64,000 nucleotides of DNA from Victivallis vadensis (GTDB lineage: Bacteria; Verrucomicrobiota; Lentisphaeria; Victivallales; Victivallaceae), in the NCBI RefSeq assembly GCF_003096415.1, contig NZ_QEKH01000002.1:1-64000 (forward strand), read 5' to 3'. The position numbers and the translations under genes are program-made. Below are positions 43,915-53,181 of the stretch, one piece after another; position 1 is the stretch's first letter; every line of letters begins with the position of its first letter. The notes under the pieces were generated by a model. The model was given only the letters and a program-made list of their open reading frames with translations. It searched no databases and had not been told where the DNA came from.

Positions 43915-44706
43915 TCAATAACCGATAAACGAGTAAAGCACCGTCAGCAGTGCGGTCGCCACCACCACGAACAGGATCGAAATCACCACCGCTGCCGTCG
44001 CAGCCCGTCCGACCCCCTGTGCGTCGCCGCTGGAACGGAAACCGCAATAGCAGCCCGCCAGCGTGATCAGCACCGCGAAAACAAAACTTTTCAGCACGCC
44101 GAGCAGGAACGTCGTGGAATCCAGAATATCCAATGTGCGCTCCACATACGCGGCGAGCGGCAGCCCCGCGACGGTGATCCCGACCGCCAGCCCGCCGGTC
44201 AGCCCGGCGAAGTCTCCGAACACGGTCAGCAGCGGCAGCGCGATCAGCATCGCGATCAGCTTGGGCAGCACCAGATAGGCGGCCGGCCGGATACCGAGCG
44301 TTTCCAGAGCGCTGATCTCCTCATCCACCTTCATCGTGCCGATTTCGGAGGCGAAGGCGGAACCGGCCTGGCCGGTCGCGATCAGCGCCACCATCAGCGG
44401 GCCGAATTCCTTGAGCACCGAAAAGCCGACCATGTCCACGATGAAAATTTCAGAGCCGAATTTGCTGAGCTGGATCTGGCCGTTGATCGCCAGCACCCCG
44501 CCCATCAGGAAGCAGATCAGCAGCACCAGCGGCAGCGACTGCGCACCGCAGAGATCGAGATAGTACAGAGTCTCCTTGAGCCGCAGCTGCCGTTTCTGCC
44601 GCAGCAAGGGCAATGCCGAGGCGACCCGGCCGATGAAAACCACCGGTTCGGTGACGGAGTCCGGCAATTGAAAGCGCCGGGAAGTTTTCGCTCGGTTTTC
44701 CGCCAA
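43915..44706 (-). CDS. mlaE: MlaE-like permease
   Basis: A 263-residue membrane protein with five or six hydrophobic segments. The conserved block QAGSAFASEIGTMKVDEEISALETLGIRP and then LVLPKLIA is diagnostic of MlaE/YrbE permeases. It forms the membrane channel of the lipid transporter with MlaF and MlaD. The gene follows the membrane protein at 44722 by 15 bases. Its place downstream of ffh suggests a constitutively expressed envelope operon. Confidence 0.9.
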   Translation of the reverse strand: MAENRAKTSRRFQLPDSVTEPVVFIGRVASALPLLRQKRQLRLKETLYYLDLCGAQSLPLVLLICFLMGGVLAINGQIQLSKFGSEIFIVDMVGFSVLKEFGPLMVALIATGQAGSAFASEIGTMKVDEEISALETLGIRPAAYLVLPKLIAMLIALPLLTVFGDFAGLTGGLAVGITVAGLPLAAYVERTLDILDSTTFLLGVLKSFVFAVLITLAGCYCGFRSSGDAQGVGRAATAAVVISILFVVVATALLTVLYSFIGY

Positions 44707-44721
44707 GGGGACGCCTCCGGG

Positions 44722-45522
44722 TCAGTACATCCGCTGCTGCACCTGCCGCTGCGGTTTGATTTTGGGTTCTTCCAGATAAAGGGAATACCACAGGTCGCCG
44801 AGTCCGGCATTGTTGAAATGCTTGTATTTGCCGTTGACCAGCCGGTCGCAGTTTTCGATCAGGGTCTGGTTGTCGGAGAGCTTGCGCGCGGCGACCAGCG
44901 CGGCGACCGCTTTCTGCGGTTCATCCTGCCGGAGCTTGATCCAGGCGTAGGTCAATGCGACCAGCGCGGCATCCTCGCCCTTGAGCTTTTTGCATTTCCT
45001 GTCGTAAAATTTGTCGATGGAAGCGTCGTTGTTTTTGTAGAGCCGCACCAGCTTGATCGCGAGCGAACGCGGATCGAGCAGGAAGCACTTCGGCAGCAGT
45101 TCGTCCACCTTGCCGAACTCCTTGAGCTGGAAATGGAGCTGCATCTTCATGGTGTTGATCTGTTTTTTCAGCATCATGTTCCACTTGTACCACGGCTCGA
45201 ACTCTTTGGTCGCTTCGAGGGTCCGGCGGACCGCGTCGCTCTGGAGTTTCTCCAGATTCTGCTGCGCGAGGCGCATATTGCCCGGCGGCCGCATCTGGTA
45301 CTGCTGCATCTGCCGGTTGATCTTCGCCTGCGCCGCCTGCATGATCTGCTGCAACTGGAGATTGAGCTTGCCGACTTTCCTGCGGATCAGCAGCCCGATC
45401 ACGATCTGGCTGATCAGCATCGCGCCGACCGCACAGAAAATACCCCAGCCGGTGCCGAGGTCGCGCTGCGTAATTGCGCCGATCACGGCGCCCACAATCA
45501 AGGATATGATAATGCTGTACAC
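44722..45522 (-). CDS. Membrane protein of unknown function
   Basis: A 266-residue protein. Two hydrophobic segments at the N-terminus (about 3-18 and 26-45) precede a charged, Gln- and Leu-rich helical region (52-140) that could form a coiled coil. The second half (LVALTYAWIKLRQDEPQKAVAALVAARKLSDN) resembles a TPR-type helical repeat. I do not recognise a named family. It lies 24 bases after ffh and 15 before mlaE in an apparent operon, so it may assist envelope biogenesis. That is only an inference from position. Confidence 0.6.
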   Translation of the reverse strand: MYSIIISLIVGAVIGAITQRDLGTGWGIFCAVGAMLISQIVIGLLIRRKVGKLNLQLQQIMQAAQAKINRQMQQYQMRPPGNMRLAQQNLEKLQSDAVRRTLEATKEFEPWYKWNMMLKKQINTMKMQLHFQLKEFGKVDELLPKCFLLDPRSLAIKLVRLYKNNDASIDKFYDRKCKKLKGEDAALVALTYAWIKLRQDEPQKAVAALVAARKLSDNQTLIENCDRLVNGKYKHFNNAGLGDLWYSLYLEEPKIKPQRQVQQRMY

Positions 45523-45546
45523 TCTGTAACACTCCCGTGAAAACGG

Positions 45547-47004
45547 TTATTTCTTATGTTTGCGCTGCTTCTGCCGCTGTTTCTTGGCGAGCTTGGCGAG
45601 GCGCTTTTTGCGATCCTGCTCTTTCTTTGAAATGGGCGCGGGGCCTCCGAGCAATCCGCCGAAGGTGCCGGGCGCGCCGCCATTTTCCGGCAACTGGGCG
45701 CCGGACATCAGGCGGCCGAGCACGCCGTTGTGCTTCATCATCTTGCGCATCGATTCGAACTGCTTGACCAGGTTGCTGACCATCTCGACCGGCACGCCGG
45801 AACCCTTGGCGATACGCTTTTTGCGGGAGAAGTCCATCAGGTCCGGGTTGGCGCGTTCGGCTTTGGTCATCGACAGGATCACCGCCTCCATGCGCGAAAA
45901 ATGCCTGGGGTCGACGCCGGAGAGAGCGCCGGCGATCTGGCGGCCGCCCGGCAGGAACTTCAGGATGCTCTCCATGCCGCCGAGCTTGGTGATCTGGCGC
46001 AGCTGGGACAGAAAGTCGTCGTAATCGAATTTGTTGGCGCGCAGCTTCTCCTGAAGTTTTTTCGCCTCTTCCTCGTCGATTTCGGCCGCGGCCTTTTCAA
46101 CGAGGGAGACCACGTCGCCCATGCCGAGGATGCGGCCGGCCATGCGGTCGGGGTAGAATACTTCAAGGCTGTCGAGCTTTTCGCCGAGACCGATGAATTT
46201 GACCGGGCAGCCGGTGACCTTGCGGATCGAAAGCGCCGCGCCGCCGCGGGCGTCGCCGTCGAGCTTGGTCAGGATGAAGCCGGTGAGGTCGAGCGCCCTG
46301 TGGAAGTGTTCCGCGACCGAAACCGCCTCCTGGCCGAGCGCGGCATCCGCGACCAGCAGCACTTCGTCGGGCTGGACGGCCTGGCGGATGCGGACCAGTT
46401 CCTGCACCATCGTCTCGTCGATCTGCAGCCGGCCCGCGGTGTCGATGATGACCACGTCGAAGCCCTGCCGCCCGGCCTGTTCGACCGCGTTGACCGCGAT
46501 CGCGGCGACGTTGACGCTGGTGCGCTCGGCGTGGACCGGTACGCTGATCTCCTTGCCGATGATTTCAAGCTGGTCGATCGCGGCGGGACGGTATACGTCG
46601 CCGGCGACCAGCAGCACCTTCTTGCCGTCGCGCTTAAGTTTCAGCGCGAGCTTGCCGGCGGTGGTGGTCTTGCCGGAGCCGTGCAGGCCGACCAGCATGA
46701 TCGCGGTCGGCTTGTGCGCGAAATTCAGTTCGGAAACGCCTCCGCCCAGCAATTCGACCAGCTTGTCGTTGACGATCTTGACGACCTGCTGGCCGGGGGT
46801 GACGCTTTTGACCACATCCTGGCCGACGCATTCGGTTTTGACCGCCTCGATGAATTCGGCGACCACGTTGAGGTTGACGTCCGCATCCAGCAGCGCCAGC
46901 CGGATTTCCCGCATCGCGTCGGCGATATTCGACTCGGTCAGGGTGCTCTGCCCCCGCAGCTTCCGGAAAACGTCGTGGAGTTTGTCGCTCAGTGACTCGA
47001 ACAT
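45547..47004 (-). CDS. ffh: Signal recognition particle protein Ffh
   Basis: A 485-residue SRP GTPase. The N domain spans 1-95; the G domain has GLHGSGKTTT (106-115), DTAGRLQ and TKLDGDARGG. The M domain contains FSRMEAVILSMT and the RNA-binding GSGVPVEMVSNLVKQFESMRKMM, followed by a basic tail KKQRQKQRKHKK. It binds the RNA at 35929-36038, whose apical loop has the expected recognition bases, and guides ribosomes to the FtsY receptor and the Sec channel. It starts a leftward gene block of envelope functions. A divergent ilvD starts at 47258. Confidence 0.96.
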   Translation of the reverse strand: MFESLSDKLHDVFRKLRGQSTLTESNIADAMREIRLALLDADVNLNVVAEFIEAVKTECVGQDVVKSVTPGQQVVKIVNDKLVELLGGGVSELNFAHKPTAIMLVGLHGSGKTTTAGKLALKLKRDGKKVLLVAGDVYRPAAIDQLEIIGKEISVPVHAERTSVNVAAIAVNAVEQAGRQGFDVVIIDTAGRLQIDETMVQELVRIRQAVQPDEVLLVADAALGQEAVSVAEHFHRALDLTGFILTKLDGDARGGAALSIRKVTGCPVKFIGLGEKLDSLEVFYPDRMAGRILGMGDVVSLVEKAAAEIDEEEAKKLQEKLRANKFDYDDFLSQLRQITKLGGMESILKFLPGGRQIAGALSGVDPRHFSRMEAVILSMTKAERANPDLMDFSRKKRIAKGSGVPVEMVSNLVKQFESMRKMMKHNGVLGRLMSGAQLPENGGAPGTFGGLLGGPAPISKKEQDRKKRLAKLAKKQRQKQRKHKK

Positions 47005-47181
47005 TATTCAGTCTGTCCTTTTTTATTTTAATATATCCATATTACATAATATCATTTTAATATATCTTGGTTCGTGCTCAACTTCAAGAGAACCTTTGAA
47101 ACTTTTGCGGGGAATCCTGCGCGGGAGAAGGGGAACTGGAGCGATATCGGAAAAAAAGCGTTTTGAAATTTCCCCGTCCGG

Positions 47182-47210
47182 TTGCTTTTGCCGTCCGTTC
47201 ATGGTAAATT
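47182..47210 (+). promoter_or_regulatory. Promoter for ilvD
   Basis: TTGCTT (47182-47187) and TAAATT (47205-47210) are 17 bases apart, about 50 bases before the ATG. I saw no T-box or leader peptide before ilvD. Confidence 0.45.
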
Positions 47211-47257
47211 ATACCGCGTGAGTGCAAACCAACCATTGCCATAAGGAGAATCGTCAA

Positions 47258-48943
47258 ATGCGCAGTGATACTATGAAAAAGGGGCCGGAACGGGCTCCGC
47301 ACCGCGGGCTGATGCGCGCGACCGGCCTGAAAAAAGAAGATTTCGACAAGCCGTTCATCGGCGTATGCAACTCCTATACCAACATCGTCCCCGGCCACTG
47401 CCATCTGAAGAAGGTCGGCGAAATCATCTGCGACGCGATCCGCGAAGCCGGCGGCGTGCCCTATGAATTCAACACCATCGCGGTCTGCGACGGCATCGCG
47501 ATGGGCCACAAGGGGATGAAGTACTCCCTCGCCAGCCGCGAAATCATCGCCGACAGCGTCGAAACCATGGGCACCGCCCATCCGTTCGACGCGATGATCT
47601 GCATCCCGAACTGCGACAAGGTGGTGCCGGGCATGCTGATGGGCGCGATGCGGCTGAACATCCCGACCATCTTCGCCTCCGGCGGCCCGATGCGCGCCGG
47701 GAAACCGCAGGCCGAAGGCGGTCCCGACACCGACCTGATTTCGATTTTTGAAGGCGTCGCGGCGAACCGGATCGGCAAACTCAGCGACGAGGGGCTGGAG
47801 GCGCTCGAATGTTCCGCCTGTCCCGGCCCCGGCTCCTGTTCGGGCATGTTCACCGCGAACAGCATGAACTGTCTGTGCGAGGCGCTCGGCATCGCGCTGC
47901 CCGGCAACGGCACCATCGCGGCCGATTCCCCCGAACGCGTCGAACTCTGGAAGCGCGCCGCCCGCCGCGCGGTCGAACTGGCCAGAATGGAAAATCCGCC
48001 GACCGCAAAGGATTTCGCGACTCCGGCCGCGTTCCAGAACGCGCTCGTGCTCGACATGGCGATGGGCGGCTCCTCGAACACCGTATTGCACACCCTCGCG
48101 GTCGCGACTGAAGCTGGCACGAAGCTCGACCTGAAGAAGCTCGACGAGATTTCGGCCCGCACCCCGAACATCTGCAAACTCTCCCCGTCGGTCCAGTACC
48201 ACATCGTCGAAGACGGCAACCGCGTCGGCGGCATCATGGCGATCCTGAAGGAGATCAGCAAGGTTCCGGGGCTGATCGACGGCAGCGCCCCGACCGTTTC
48301 CGGCAAGACGCTGGCGGAGGAGTTCAACGGCGCGCCCGACCCGGACGGCACGATCATCCGCCCGCTCTCGAATCCCTACAGCGAAAAGGGCGGACTGGCG
48401 ATTCTCTTCGGCAACCTCGCCGAAAAGGGGTGCGTGGTGAAGGCCGCCGGCGTCGCCAAAGCGATGCTGACCCACAAGGGGCCCGCGGTGATCTTCGACA
48501 GCGAGGAAGAGGCCGGTGAAGGCATCCTCGCGGGCAAGGTCAAGGCGGGCGACGTGGTGGTGATCCGCTATGAAGGGCCGAAGGGCGGCCCCGGCATGCA
48601 GGAGATGCTCGCCCCGACCAGCTACATCATGGGGCGCGGGCTCGGTGAAAGCGTGGCGCTGGTCACCGACGGCCGCTTCTCCGGCGGCACCCGCGGCGCA
48701 TGCATCGGCCACGTCAGCCCGGAAGCGGCGGCGGGCGGCCTGATCGGCCTGGTCGAACCCGGCGACATCATCGAGATCGACATCCCGAACCGCAGCATCA
48801 AGCTGGATGTGCCGGACGAGGTGATCGCCGAGCGCCGCAAAAACTGGAAGCCGCGCGAGCCGAAGATCAAGACCGGCTACCTCGCGAAGTATGCGTCGCT
48901 GGCGACCAGCGCCGATACGGGCGGCGTACTGAAAGTCAACTGA
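47258..48943 (+). CDS. ilvD: Dihydroxy-acid dehydratase
   Basis: A 561-residue Fe-S enzyme of valine, leucine and isoleucine synthesis. ATG 47258 has AAGGAG nine bases upstream. Cluster cysteines lie in [10 protein letters not shown] and [18 protein letters not shown]; the substrate pocket includes [10 protein letters not shown] and the C-terminal GRFSGGTRG. The length is normal. The pathway partners ilvB, ilvC and ilvE are not in the window. Related sugar-acid dehydratases share the fold, but [20 protein letters not shown] fits IlvD. A terminator follows. The oxygen-labile cluster suits an anaerobe. Confidence 0.95.
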   Translation: MRSDTMKKGPERAPHRGLMRATGLKKEDFDKPFIGVCNSYTNIVPGHCHLKKVGEIICDAIREAGGVPYEFNTIAVCDGIAMGHKGMKYSLASREIIADSVETMGTAHPFDAMICIPNCDKVVPGMLMGAMRLNIPTIFASGGPMRAGKPQAEGGPDTDLISIFEGVAANRIGKLSDEGLEALECSACPGPGSCSGMFTANSMNCLCEALGIALPGNGTIAADSPERVELWKRAARRAVELARMENPPTAKDFATPAAFQNALVLDMAMGGSSNTVLHTLAVATEAGTKLDLKKLDEISARTPNICKLSPSVQYHIVEDGNRVGGIMAILKEISKVPGLIDGSAPTVSGKTLAEEFNGAPDPDGTIIRPLSNPYSEKGGLAILFGNLAEKGCVVKAAGVAKAMLTHKGPAVIFDSEEEAGEGILAGKVKAGDVVVIRYEGPKGGPGMQEMLAPTSYIMGRGLGESVALVTDGRFSGGTRGACIGHVSPEAAAGGLIGLVEPGDIIEIDIPNRSIKLDVPDEVIAERRKNWKPREPKIKTGYLAKYASLATSADTGGVLKVN

Positions 48944-48953
48944 CGGCGGGAAG

Positions 48954-48984
48954 CGCCGGAGGGCATTTCTCCCTCCGGCGTTTT
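48954..48984 (+). terminator. Terminator of ilvD
   Basis: CGCCGGAGGG pairs with CCCTCCGGCG (10 bp, seven-base loop), followed by TTTT. It lies 11 bases after the stop. Confidence 0.82.
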
Positions 48985-49000
48985 GCCCCGGAAGGACGCC

Positions 49001-49618
49001 ATGATTCTCGCACTCGACTTTGAAACCGCCAACTCCGATCCCGGCAGCGTCTGCGCGGTCGGTCTGGCGTGGTTCGACGGTGCGCGGATCACCGGAAGCT
49101 GGGAGTCGCTGATCCGGCCCCACCGCAGTTGCCGCTGGTTTTCACGGCTCAATATCGCGGTGCACGGCATTACGCCGGAGATGGTGGCGCAGGCTCCCGA
49201 ATGGGGCGACGTGTGGCCGGAGCTGGCGCCGCATTTCGCCGGGAGCATGGTGATCGCGCACAACGCGGCCTTCGATGTGCCGGTGCTGCTGCGGACGCTG
49301 GAGCTTTACGGCTTTGCGCCCCCCGAATTCGATTTCTTCTGCACCTGCAAGAGCGCACGGCGCGTCTGGCCGGGGCTGGAGAACCATAAACTCAACACTG
49401 TTTCGGACTTTCTCGGCTGGGAGTTCCGCCATCACGACGCGCAGGAAGATGCCGCCGCGGCGGCGAATGCGCTCGGCGCGATGCTGCGCGCCACCGGTTC
49501 CGCCGATGTGACGGAGCTGGCCGACCGCCTCGGAATCGCGCCCGGCCACGTCAGCCCTGCGGGGTTCACGCCGTGCAAGGTCCGCACTCCCCGAAAAAGG
49601 AGACCTGCCAAATCGTGA
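49001..49618 (+). CDS. DnaQ-like 3'-5' exonuclease (DEDDh)
   Basis: A 205-residue exonuclease of the DNA polymerase III epsilon type. The motifs are LALDFETAN (DxE), VIAHNAAFDVPVL and the C-terminal HHDAQEDAAAAA (HxxxxxD), the DEDDh set. ATG 49001 has GAAGGA four bases before it. The C-terminal 40 residues are basic (KVRTPRKRRPAKS). It is too short to include the polymerase-binding parts of DnaQ, so it is probably a stand-alone nuclease for DNA or RNA clean-up. It overlaps rnhA by four bases (GTGA), so the two nucleases are co-translated. Confidence 0.88.
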   Translation: MILALDFETANSDPGSVCAVGLAWFDGARITGSWESLIRPHRSCRWFSRLNIAVHGITPEMVAQAPEWGDVWPELAPHFAGSMVIAHNAAFDVPVLLRTLELYGFAPPEFDFFCTCKSARRVWPGLENHKLNTVSDFLGWEFRHHDAQEDAAAAANALGAMLRATGSADVTELADRLGIAPGHVSPAGFTPCKVRTPRKRRPAKS

Positions 49619-50079
49619 AATCGGTCCAGATCTACACCGACGGCGCCTGCAAGGGCAATCCCGGTCCCGGCGGCTACGGCGCCGTCTTGCTGTATAAAAC
49701 CTACCGCCGCGAGCTTTCCGGCGGTTTCCGCCACACCACCAACAACCGCATGGAAATCTTCGCCGCGATCGCCGCGGTCGAACTGCTGAACGAGCCGTGT
49801 GAAATCACCCTTTATTCGGATTCCAGCTATCTGGTCAACGCGGTGACCAAACGGTGGCTGTACAACTGGAAGCGTTCCGGCTGGGTGAAGCGGGACGGGC
49901 AGCCGGTCAACAACATCGACCTCTGGAAACGTTTCCTCGCCGCGGTCGAGCCCCATAAGCTGCATATGGTCTGGGTGAAGGGACACGCCGACAATGTCGA
50001 AAATTCCCGCTGCGACGCGCTGGCGGTGGCAGCCGCCGCCCGCCGCAACGCGCTTCCGCCCGATACCGGCTTCCGGTAA
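49615..50079 (+). CDS. rnhA: Ribonuclease HI
   Basis: A 154-residue enzyme that cuts RNA in RNA-DNA hybrids. The GTG at 49615 overlaps the stop of the upstream exonuclease gene (GTGA) and has AAGGAG 12 bases before it. The catalytic residues D9 (YTDGACKGN), E47 (NRMEIFA), D69 (LYSDSSYL), H124 (KGHADN) and D134 match E. coli D10, E48, D70, H124 and D134. The length is the family standard of 155. A GTG start reached by coupling is a good reason to choose it over earlier in-frame codons. Confidence 0.94.
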   Translation: MKSVQIYTDGACKGNPGPGGYGAVLLYKTYRRELSGGFRHTTNNRMEIFAAIAAVELLNEPCEITLYSDSSYLVNAVTKRWLYNWKRSGWVKRDGQPVNNIDLWKRFLAAVEPHKLHMVWVKGHADNVENSRCDALAVAAAARRNALPPDTGFR

Positions 50080-50102
50080 GAGCTTATCCCTAAATAAGCT
50101 CT
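50079..50102. terminator. Hairpin between convergent genes
   Basis: AGAGCTTAT and ATAAGCTCT form a 9-bp stem around CCCTAA, at the rnhA stop. No T-run follows, but the location between convergent genes suits a shared terminator. Confidence 0.5.
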
Positions 50103-50108
50103 AAGTTC

Positions 50109-50762
50109 CTAGCCTTTGATGATGACGCCCATTTGTCCGGCGAGTTCGGCGGCCTGGAACAGGGTGACTTCGGCTCCCCGCAGCTCCGGGCCGCCGAGGG
50201 AGAGGGTGGGGGCCTGCAGACGGCAGGAGGTGAAATCCACCCCTTTCAGCGGGGTTTTGAAGAAGTTCACGCGGATCAGCTCCGAATCATCCGGCAGCAG
50301 GGCTTTCAGGGTGCATTCGGTGAAGGCGGCGTCGCTGAGGTTGCAGCGGCGGAACAGGACCCGGTCGAAAATCGCGCCGTGAAAGTTCGCATACTCGAAG
50401 TTGCAGCCGATGGCGGCGGCGTCCCGGAAGCGGCCGCGGGTGAAGTCGGCTCCAAGTCCTTTGACGGAGTGGAATTCGCACCGCCGGAAGCCGCATTCCG
50501 CGAACCGGCAGTTGGAGAAATCGCATTCGCGGAACACCGTGTCGGTGAAATCGCAATGGGTGAAGTCGCAGCCGGAAAAGCGGCAGTTTTCCAGAATCAC
50601 ATGCTCGAACGGAGTTTCGGCGAACTCCTCGCCGGCTGCGGAAACGCCCCGGATCAGACAGTCGAACACGTCGCACTCTTCACGGCGGCTTTCGGAAACG
50701 AGTTCGCGCAGGCTTTCACGGACGGCGAGGCGGCCGCCGACTGACGGCTTGGCAATTTTCAT
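50109..50762 (-). CDS. Pentapeptide-repeat protein
   Basis: A 217-residue cytoplasmic protein. ATG 50762 was chosen, with AGGA ten bases upstream; a GTG further upstream is weaker. Between residues 45 and 165 there are many repeats of A(D/N)LXX type, e.g. CRFSGCDFTHCDFTDTVFRECDFSNCRFAEC, forming a right-handed quadrilateral beta helix. Cysteine is unusually frequent in the repeats. Such proteins can mimic DNA and protect gyrase, as Qnr does, but that does not follow from the sequence. It is read alone, convergent with rnhA. Confidence 0.82.
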   Translation of the reverse strand: MKIAKPSVGGRLAVRESLRELVSESRREECDVFDCLIRGVSAAGEEFAETPFEHVILENCRFSGCDFTHCDFTDTVFRECDFSNCRFAECGFRRCEFHSVKGLGADFTRGRFRDAAAIGCNFEYANFHGAIFDRVLFRRCNLSDAAFTECTLKALLPDDSELIRVNFFKTPLKGVDFTSCRLQAPTLSLGGPELRGAEVTLFQAAELAGQMGVIIKG

Positions 50763-50897
50763 CGGGATTTTTTCCTGTTTCACATTTCATGGAATTGTTT
50801 TGTCCAATGTAGCCGGTCAAAACGGAATATCAAGCTGCGCAACGGGGTTGACAAAAGATTTCCGGCGGGATATGGTAGAAAAAAGGAGATGGAAATC

Positions 50898-51680
50898 ATG
50901 CAGAAAATCGACCGTATCGACGCCGGGAAGCCGTTCGACTTCGGACGGACCTCCGGGGATTATGGACGTTACCGGGATATTTACCCCGCGAGTTTGTACC
51001 GCAAGCTGCGGACCTTCGGCGTGGTGACGCCGGGCAGTTCGGTGCTGGATGTCGGCACCGGCACCGGCGTGCTGCCGCGCCATCTGGCCGACAGCGGCGC
51101 GAACCTGACCGGAACCGATATTTCACCGGAACAGATCAAGGAGGCGCGCCGCCTTTCCGAAGGGCTGCCGATCCGCTACGAAGTCGCGACTGCGGAGAAC
51201 GTGCCGTTCCCCGACCGCAGTTTCGACGCGGTGACCGCCTGCCAGTGTTTTCACTATTTCGACCCGGATCGGTTCACCGCGGAGCTGAAGCGGGTGCTGA
51301 AGCCGGGCGGGCTTTTCTGCCGGATCGATATGGAGTGGCTGCCGTTTGAGGACGAGATCGCGCGTCTGACCGAAGAGGTGGTGCTGCGGTACAATCCGGC
51401 CTGGAACGGCAAGGAGTTCCGCCCCGAACCGCCCGCGGTGCCGGAGTGGGCGTGCCACGGCTTCGAGCTGGAGACCTGGCACGCCTGCCGGGAGGAGCTG
51501 CCGTTCACCATCGACAGCTGGAGCGGGCGGATCCGCACCTGCCGCGGCGTCGGCGCCTCGCTGGAACCGCCGGAGATCGCCGCCTTCGAGGCCGAACTGC
51601 GCCGCCGTCTCGCGGAGGTTTCGGACGGCGCCTTCACGATCCGCCACTGGCTGCGGCTGGAGATTTACCGGCTGCAATAA
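50898..51680 (+). CDS. SAM-dependent methyltransferase (class I)
   Basis: A 260-residue Rossmann-type methyltransferase. ATG 50898 has AAGGAG nine bases upstream; ATG 50889 directly after the site is unlikely. Motif I is VLDVGTGTGVLPRHLAD, then GTDISPEQI and PFPDRSFDAVTACQCFHYFD (motifs II and IV). The last domain binds a substrate that cannot be guessed. The family includes UbiE-like and small-molecule methyltransferases. It ends in front of a large hairpin and the convergent MATE gene. Confidence 0.88.
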   Translation: MQKIDRIDAGKPFDFGRTSGDYGRYRDIYPASLYRKLRTFGVVTPGSSVLDVGTGTGVLPRHLADSGANLTGTDISPEQIKEARRLSEGLPIRYEVATAENVPFPDRSFDAVTACQCFHYFDPDRFTAELKRVLKPGGLFCRIDMEWLPFEDEIARLTEEVVLRYNPAWNGKEFRPEPPAVPEWACHGFELETWHACREELPFTIDSWSGRIRTCRGVGASLEPPEIAAFEAELRRRLAEVSDGAFTIRHWLRLEIYRLQ

Positions 51681-51686
51681 TTGCCC

Positions 51687-51751
51687 GGGGATTTCGCCTT
51701 CGGCGACCAAGGCGCTTCGCCCCTGCTCGCTCCGGAAGGAGCGAAATCCCC
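51687..51751. terminator. Bidirectional hairpin between convergent genes
   Basis: GGGGATTTCGC (51687-51697) and GCGAAATCCCC (51741-51751) form an 11-bp outer stem. The inner part also pairs in pieces (CGCCTTCGGCG and CTCCGGAAGGAG). It lies between the methyltransferase and MATE genes. No long T-run follows. Confidence 0.6.
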
Positions 51752-51757
51752 TCCTGC

Positions 51758-53164
51758 TTAAGCTTTTAATTCTGAGGTGTCGGGGAGGGGGATAAGTTGT
51801 TTTTCGCGCTGCCGCAGCTCGCGGAAGAAGAAGACCAGGAACGGGACGCAGCTGGAAAAGGCCAGCAGATCGGAGATCGGCTGGGTGTATTCGACTCCGC
51901 CGAGGCCGAAGAAGCAGGGCAGGATCAGGATCAGCGGCAGGAAATAGATCCCCTGACGGGTGGCGGAGATGAAGAGCGCCTGAAACGCTTTGCCGACGGA
52001 CTGGAAGAGCATGTTGGACAGCACGATCGTCGATTGCAGCGGCAACGCGAGGCACTGGGCGCGGAACGCGGTCGCGCCGATTTCGATCACGGCCGGGTCG
52101 TCGCTTTGAAAAAGGGAGATCACTTCGGGGGCGAACCAGAAGCCAAGTGCTCCGAGACAGGTCAGGAATACGGTGCCGGTCTTGACGGTGAAGCGGAACG
52201 CCTCGCGCACCCGGTCGAACCGCTTCGCGCCGTAGTTGTACCCCGCGACCGGCTGGAAGCCCTGTCCGAAGCCGATCAGCGCCGACAGCAGGAAGTGGAA
52301 CACCCGCCCGACGATGGACATGGCGGCCACCGCCGCGTCGCCGTAGCCTCCGGCGGTCACGTTCAGAGCCACGGTGGAGATTCCGGCCAGCCCCTGCCTG
52401 CAGAAACTCGAAGAACCGATTTTGAGGATTTCAAGGTAGTCGCTCCAGCGGCGCGAGATGCTGCCGAAAGAGAGGCGGGTGATGCTTTTTTTCGCGATGA
52501 AGAAGTAGAGCAGGATGCCGAAGCTGACGGCCTGGCTGATCAGCGTGGCCAGCGCGGCTCCGGCGATGCCGAGGCCGAACGTGAAGATGAACAAAGGATC
52601 AAGCCCGATGTTCAGGAGCCCGCCGACCCCCAGCCCGACCATCGACAGGACCGCCTTGCCTTCGGCGCGCAGGATGTTGTTGAGCACGAAAGACGAACAC
52701 ATCAGCACCGTCCCGGCGAAGATGTATTTCGCGTAGTCCCGGGCGTAGGGCAGGATGGTCGGCGTTGCGCCCAGCAGCCGCATCAGCCCGGAGTTGAACA
52801 CAAGTCCGATGACCGTCAGCGTCAGGCCGAAGACCAGCGACATCAGAAAGGCGCTGGAGCCGAAGCGGTCCGCCGCCTCCCGGTCCTGTCTGCCGAGCGC
52901 GCGGGAGACCGAACTGCCGCAGCCGACGCCGATCATGAAGCCGACCGCCTGGATCAGCGCCATCATCGCAAAGACGATCCCGACCGCCCCGGCGGCGCTG
53001 GTGCCGAGCTTGGCCACGAAGAAGGTGTCCACCATATTGTAGAAGGTGGTGATCAGCATCGACAGGATGGTCGGCACCGCCAGCGCGGAGACCAGCCGGG
53101 GGACCGGCGTTTCGGTCATGCGCCGGAATTGCCGCTGTTCGGCTTCGGAGCGTTCCTGGTTCAT
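51758..53164 (-). CDS. MATE-family efflux transporter
   Basis: A 468-residue inner-membrane antiporter with about 12 hydrophobic segments and two MatE domains. The start RRMTETPVPRLVSALAVPTILSMLITTFYNMVDTFF is typical. ATG 53164 was chosen; the ribosome site GGAG lies within the end of marR. The two halves are related: the first has GVGCGSSVSRALG, the second GFGQGFQPVAGYNYGAKRFDR. It exports drugs or metabolites using a sodium or proton gradient. Sodium coupling would suit the OAD pump, which is inference. It follows marR by 17 bases and is probably controlled by it. Confidence 0.9.
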   Translation of the reverse strand: MNQERSEAEQRQFRRMTETPVPRLVSALAVPTILSMLITTFYNMVDTFFVAKLGTSAAGAVGIVFAMMALIQAVGFMIGVGCGSSVSRALGRQDREAADRFGSSAFLMSLVFGLTLTVIGLVFNSGLMRLLGATPTILPYARDYAKYIFAGTVLMCSSFVLNNILRAEGKAVLSMVGLGVGGLLNIGLDPLFIFTFGLGIAGAALATLISQAVSFGILLYFFIAKKSITRLSFGSISRRWSDYLEILKIGSSSFCRQGLAGISTVALNVTAGGYGDAAVAAMSIVGRVFHFLLSALIGFGQGFQPVAGYNYGAKRFDRVREAFRFTVKTGTVFLTCLGALGFWFAPEVISLFQSDDPAVIEIGATAFRAQCLALPLQSTIVLSNMLFQSVGKAFQALFISATRQGIYFLPLILILPCFFGLGGVEYTQPISDLLAFSSCVPFLVFFFRELRQREKQLIPLPDTSELKA

Positions 53165-53181
53165 TTGTCGGTGTGCTCCGG

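Noticed and set aside
47084-49123. A 679-codon frame antisense to ilvD
   Set aside because: ilvD is unmistakable on the plus strand; this frame only mirrors it.
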